DNA of 43,481 nt from Mogibacterium sp. (GTDB lineage: Bacteria > Bacillota > Clostridia > Peptostreptococcales > Anaerovoracaceae). The DNA lies in the NCBI GenBank assembly GCA_017433975.1, contig JAFRGD010000007.1:1-43481 (forward strand), in the 5' to 3' direction. Below are positions 40,462-43,481 of this stretch, one piece after another; positions within the stretch are counted from its first letter, which is position 1, and each line of letters starts with the position of its first letter. The notes below the pieces were generated by a model. It did no database searches and was not told the DNA's origin. It was given only the letters and a program-made list of their open reading frames with translations. The translations under genes and the position numbers were made by a program.

Positions 40462-42840
40462 TCAGCGGTCCCTGAGCTCCACGACCGTCGCGCCCTCGCC
40501 GCCCTGATCGTACGGGGCCGCCCGGAAGGACTTCACATGCCTGTTCTTTTTGAGCTCCTTCCGGATCCCCTCCTTGAGGATCCCTTCTCCGCGCCCGTGC
40601 ACGATCGTCACCGACGGCAGGCCGGCGAGAAAGGCGTCGTCCAGATACTTCGCGACGTCCATCAGGGCGTCGTCGAGGTTGCGGCCGATCACGTTGAGGC
40701 TCATCGAGATCGTCTGCGCCTTGCCGGACCGCATCTTTGAATACGTCTGGCGTCTGCGCTCCTTGTTGCCCGGGCGCTCGCTTTCGACCAGCATCAGATC
40801 CTTGATCTGCGCGGTGGTCTTGAGCGCGCCGATCTGGATCGTCAGGTTGCCGCGCGCGTCCGGCGGGGTGACCACGGTCCCGTTCTGCCCGATCGTCAGG
40901 AGCTTCACGTGCGCGCCCGGCACGAGCTTCGACGGGTCGACTTCCCTGTGATCCTCCGTCTGCACCGGCTGCGGCGTCTCGTGCTTTTTTGCAGCCTCCC
41001 GCAGCTTGCGGCGGCTGTTTGCCATCGCGTTGATCTGATGACCTCGGTCGTCGGTCCGGATGGCCTTGAGCTCTTCTTTGACCTCATCGACGGTTTCCTG
41101 CGCGTCCTCGAGGATCTGCTTCGCCTCCCTGCGGGCCTCGCGGATCAGGCGGTCCCGCTCTTTGCGGGCCTTCGCCAGCTCCTCCCGGGCAGCCGCCAGC
41201 TTCGCTTCCATCTCCCCGCGCAGCACCTCCGCCTCCGCGGTCACGCGCTCCGCCTCGATCTTCTCTTCTTCGACCTTCGTCACGGCCTCTTCAAACGACA
41301 GCTCGTTCTCCCCGAGCAGTTCAGCGGCGCGGTCCAGGATCGCCTGCTCCAGCCCCAGCTTGCCCGCGATCTCGAAGGCGTTGGATTTTCCCGGCAGGCC
41401 GACTCTGAGCTTGTAGGTCGGCGACAGGGTCTCGACGTCGAATTCCATGGACGCGTTCTCGACGCCCGGCGTCGACAACGCGTACTTCTTGAGCTCCGTA
41501 TAGTGGGTCGTCGCGGCGACCAGCGCGCCCCGCTCCCGCAGCGCCTCCAGCTCCGCGATGCCGAGCGCGGCGCCCTCCGCGGGGTCGGTCCCGGCACCCA
41601 GCTCATCCAGAAGGACGAGCGTCCGGTCGCCGGCATGGCGGAAGATCTCCGTGATGTTTTTCATGTGCGCGGAAAACGTCGACAGGCTCTGCTCGATGCT
41701 CTGCTCGTCGCCGATGTCCGCGAAGACATCCCGCAGGATCGGGATCTCGGTGTTCTCGTTGCACGGCAGGTGCAGACCGCTCTGCGCCATCAGCACAAAA
41801 AGGCCGATCGTCTTGAGCGTGACGGTCTTGCCGCCGGTGTTCGGTCCGGTGATCAGGAGCGTCGTCCAGTCCCTGCCGAGCGAGACATTGATCGGCACGA
41901 CCTGCTCCCGGCGGATCAGCGGATGCCGCCCCCGCCGGATGTCCAGGATTCCCTCTTCGTTGAGTTTGGGCTCGAACCCGTCCATCAGGCAGGACAGTTT
42001 GCCCTTCGCATTGATGAAGTCGAGCTCGGCCAGCAGCTTCTGGTCGTTGTTGATCGCGTGGTAGTGCTCCGCGACGCGGCCGGTCAGCACCTGGAGGATC
42101 CGCTCGATCTCCGCCCGCTCCTCGGCTTCGAGCTCCTTGAGCTCGTTGTTCATCGTCACGATCGCCTGCGGCTCAATGAACAGCGTCGAGCCGGTCTGGG
42201 ACTGGTCGTGCACCAGGCCCGGGACCATGTTCGCGTACTCCCGCTTGACCGGCAGGACATACCGGCCGTTTCGCATGGTGACGATGGAATCCTGCAGATA
42301 CTTCTGGTAGGACGCGGTGCTCGTCATCTTGTTGAGCCGTGCGCGGATGCTGTCGTTCTTGTTCCGCATCTCCCGGCGGATCCTCCGGAGCTCCGGCGAC
42401 GCGTTGTCCGCCATCTCGTCCTCCGACAGGATGCAGCGGTCGATGTCGCTCTCGAGCGCCGGCAGCACCTCCAGCAGGGAAACCAACTCCGACAGGACCG
42501 GGATTTCCGGCACGTCGTGGGTCAGAAAATTCTTCACGTCGCGCGCGATCCCGAGGCTCCGCCGGATGGTCAAAAGCTCCCGCATCATCAGGGTCCGCCC
42601 CTTGCGGGCCATCATCAGCAGCCCGCCGATGTCGCCGATCTCTCCGATCGGAATATTTCCCTTATACAGAATAACGGAAACTGCCTCCGTAGTTTCCGTT
42701 AATGCATCCGTGATCGCGTGCCGGTTGGTCATCGGGGTCATCGCGCGGATCCGCTCCCGCGTGATCTCCGAACCCGCCTGTTCGGCCAGCAGATCGATTA
42801 TCTTATTGTATTCCAGAAGCTTGAGGGCTCTAGTATTCAT
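40462..42840 (-). CDS. mutS2: MutS2 family ATPase/Smr-domain protein
   Basis: MutS2 acts on branched DNA and, in Bacillota, rescues collided ribosomes. The 792 residues have the MutS-like core and clamp, the ATPase with Walker A LLITGPNTGGKT near residue 335 and LVLLDELGAGTDP near 408, a long coiled coil (about 510-620) and a C-terminal Smr domain with IVHGRGEGILKEGI. The Smr LDLRG motif reads LNVIG here, losing the Asp and Arg; I believe related clostridial proteins share this, so I do not treat it as a defect. It overlaps zapA by 11 bases. Confidence 0.95.
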   Translation of the reverse strand: MNTRALKLLEYNKIIDLLAEQAGSEITRERIRAMTPMTNRHAITDALTETTEAVSVILYKGNIPIGEIGDIGGLLMMARKGRTLMMRELLTIRRSLGIARDVKNFLTHDVPEIPVLSELVSLLEVLPALESDIDRCILSEDEMADNASPELRRIRREMRNKNDSIRARLNKMTSTASYQKYLQDSIVTMRNGRYVLPVKREYANMVPGLVHDQSQTGSTLFIEPQAIVTMNNELKELEAEERAEIERILQVLTGRVAEHYHAINNDQKLLAELDFINAKGKLSCLMDGFEPKLNEEGILDIRRGRHPLIRREQVVPINVSLGRDWTTLLITGPNTGGKTVTLKTIGLFVLMAQSGLHLPCNENTEIPILRDVFADIGDEQSIEQSLSTFSAHMKNITEIFRHAGDRTLVLLDELGAGTDPAEGAALGIAELEALRERGALVAATTHYTELKKYALSTPGVENASMEFDVETLSPTYKLRVGLPGKSNAFEIAGKLGLEQAILDRAAELLGENELSFEEAVTKVEEEKIEAERVTAEAEVLRGEMEAKLAAAREELAKARKERDRLIREARREAKQILEDAQETVDEVKEELKAIRTDDRGHQINAMANSRRKLREAAKKHETPQPVQTEDHREVDPSKLVPGAHVKLLTIGQNGTVVTPPDARGNLTIQIGALKTTAQIKDLMLVESERPGNKERRRQTYSKMRSGKAQTISMSLNVIGRNLDDALMDVAKYLDDAFLAGLPSVTIVHGRGEGILKEGIRKELKKNRHVKSFRAAPYDQGGEGATVVELRDR

Positions 42841-43312
42841 TTTCTCCTCTGAACTTCTTCAGGCTGCGCAGCTCATTCTTCAGATTGACATTCTCCATCT
42901 GAAGCTCGAAATACGCGTTCTCCATCTCATTACACTTCGCCTCGAGGCTGCGGTACTTCTCGCTGTCGAGCACCTGCTGGTCGGAGTTTGAGCTCATCTG
43001 ATCCTTGAGATCGGTGACCTGCTTCTTCGCGTTCTCCCAGAGCGAGATATAGTGCTTGACGTCGTTGTCGAGCTGGTGGTTCTCAGTCTGGAGCTTGAGC
43101 AGCAGATCGCTGTTCTCCATCAGCTTCTCCGCAATATTGATCGCCGTCAGGACCGCGCATCGATAATTCGGATTGCTGTTGAGCGCTTTGCTGGTACGTC
43201 TCAGTTCATCATCCACGTACTTTGCGATCTCCTTGATCTTTTCCTCGCTTTTGTTGCCCGAAAGCACATAATCGGTACCGCAAATCGTTACATCTGCTCT
43301 GCACTTATCCAT
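42830..43312 (-). CDS. zapA: Cell division protein ZapA with coiled-coil extension
   Basis: ZapA binds FtsZ and bundles its filaments at the division site. Residues 5-85 are the ZapA domain (ADVTICGTDYVLSGNKSEEK, IAKYVDDELRR, VLTAINIAEKLM). The remaining 75 residues are a long charged coiled coil (LLLKLQTENHQLDNDVKHYI, then CNEMENAYFELQMENVNLKN), longer than in the minimal E. coli protein but common in Bacillota. GGGGAG precedes the ATG by 6 bases. It is followed by mutS2 with an 11-base overlap, the usual order in Clostridia. Confidence 0.92.
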   Translation of the reverse strand: MDKCRADVTICGTDYVLSGNKSEEKIKEIAKYVDDELRRTSKALNSNPNYRCAVLTAINIAEKLMENSDLLLKLQTENHQLDNDVKHYISLWENAKKQVTDLKDQMSSNSDQQVLDSEKYRSLEAKCNEMENAYFELQMENVNLKNELRSLKKFRGENEY

Positions 43313-43345
43313 AATTAGCTCCCCTTGTATCGCTATTGAATTAAC

Positions 43346-43481
43346 TTATTTCCGCACCGTCATCCTCCCACGCACGGACTCGTACATCAGGATCGCCGCG
43401 CTGACCGCAGCGTTGAGGGATTCGACCCCGCCGGCCATCGGGATGGTCTCGCCCAGATCCGCCCGTTCGAGCAGGGATGCC
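43346..43481 (-). CDS. SpoU/TrmH family RNA methyltransferase (C-terminal end only)
   Basis: The 44 visible residues contain the motif 3 of SPOUT methyltransferases (LGETIPMAGGVESLNAAVSA, then AILMYES), which closes the knotted SAM-binding site in 2'-O-ribose RNA methylases. The gene enters from beyond the right edge and stops at TAA 43346. It lies 33 bases upstream of zapA on the same strand. Which RNA it modifies cannot be told from this part. Confidence 0.85.
   Translation of the reverse strand, partial: ASLLERADLGETIPMAGGVESLNAAVSAAILMYESVRGRMTVRK

Noticed and set aside
40681..40715. Loss of the LDLRG motif in the MutS2 Smr domain as a defect
   Set aside because: LNVIG-type variants seem usual in clostridial MutS2 as I recall, and HGRG is intact, so I kept it only as a remark.
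1..43481. tRNA, rRNA and known riboswitches
   Set aside because: I looked for cloverleaf ends, GTTCGAATC-type T-loops and common riboswitch cores in the intergenic stretches and saw none.

Overview
The window looks like chromosomal DNA of a GC-rich member of class Clostridia (Bacillota). The best pointers are a SCIFF peptide with its radical SAM maturase, a system almost confined to Clostridia; the two-subunit glycogen pyrophosphorylase glgC/glgD; an OhrR-type MarR regulator; and the block zapA-mutS2-argS on one strand. Most genes have strong AGGAGG-type ribosome binding sites and several have clear TTGACA/TATAAT-like promoters. I cannot name the genus from the sequence.

Region 1 (about 1-5050) is an accessory, visibly more AT-rich segment. 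It holds the start of an exported protein, the truncated 5' part of a PLD/DEAD-box helicase gene, a possible small RNA, a DUF4143-type AAA ATPase gene with inverted REP-like repeats on each side, a 308-bp element with terminal inverted repeats, and a two-gene toxin-antitoxin-like module (DUF3990 ADP-ribosyltransferase-like protein plus HTH partner) behind a promoter that contains a perfect 20-bp palindrome.

Region 2 (about 5050-12700, all minus strand) carries scfA (SCIFF) and scfB (maturase) with a terminator between them, then a short ORF broken by one base; a universal stress protein; a two-TM membrane protein overlapping an orphan ADP-forming acyl-CoA synthetase alpha subunit; GAPDH; and an Ldh2-family dehydrogenase.

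Region 3 (about 12700-17030) has a tandem array of 73-bp palindromic units, an OhrR-like regulator, a CofE-like ligase, a possible non-coding RNA, a family-6 type DNA glycosylase, a prolyl-tRNA editing protein and an XRE regulator.

Region 4 (about 17100-31540) is a complete glycogen metabolism locus. malQ and an mscS remnant lie to the left; the minus-strand operon glgB-glgC-glgD-GH13 amylase-phosphoglucomutase and the plus-strand operon glgA-glgP diverge from one intergenic region. That intergenic region is filled by a second array of the same 73-bp unit in the opposite orientation, exactly between the two core promoters. Together the genes convert glucose-6-P to glucose-1-P and ADP-glucose, build and branch glycogen, and break it down again.

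Region 5 (31583-43481, all minus strand, tiny gaps or overlaps) is a long directon: rRNA methyltransferase (partial), zapA, mutS2, DUF523, argS, a DUF4080 radical SAM homologue that has lost two of its three cluster cysteines, a TPR protein, a tRNA methyltransferase (MnmM type), an iron alcohol dehydrogenase, a ferredoxin-fused aldo/keto reductase, a YfcE-like phosphodiesterase and an isochorismatase-family hydrolase.

The most unusual signals are the paired 73-bp palindromic arrays, the SCIFF peptide lacking the residues expected to form its thioether, the cluster-less radical SAM protein, and the DUF3990/HTH module with its palindromic promoter.
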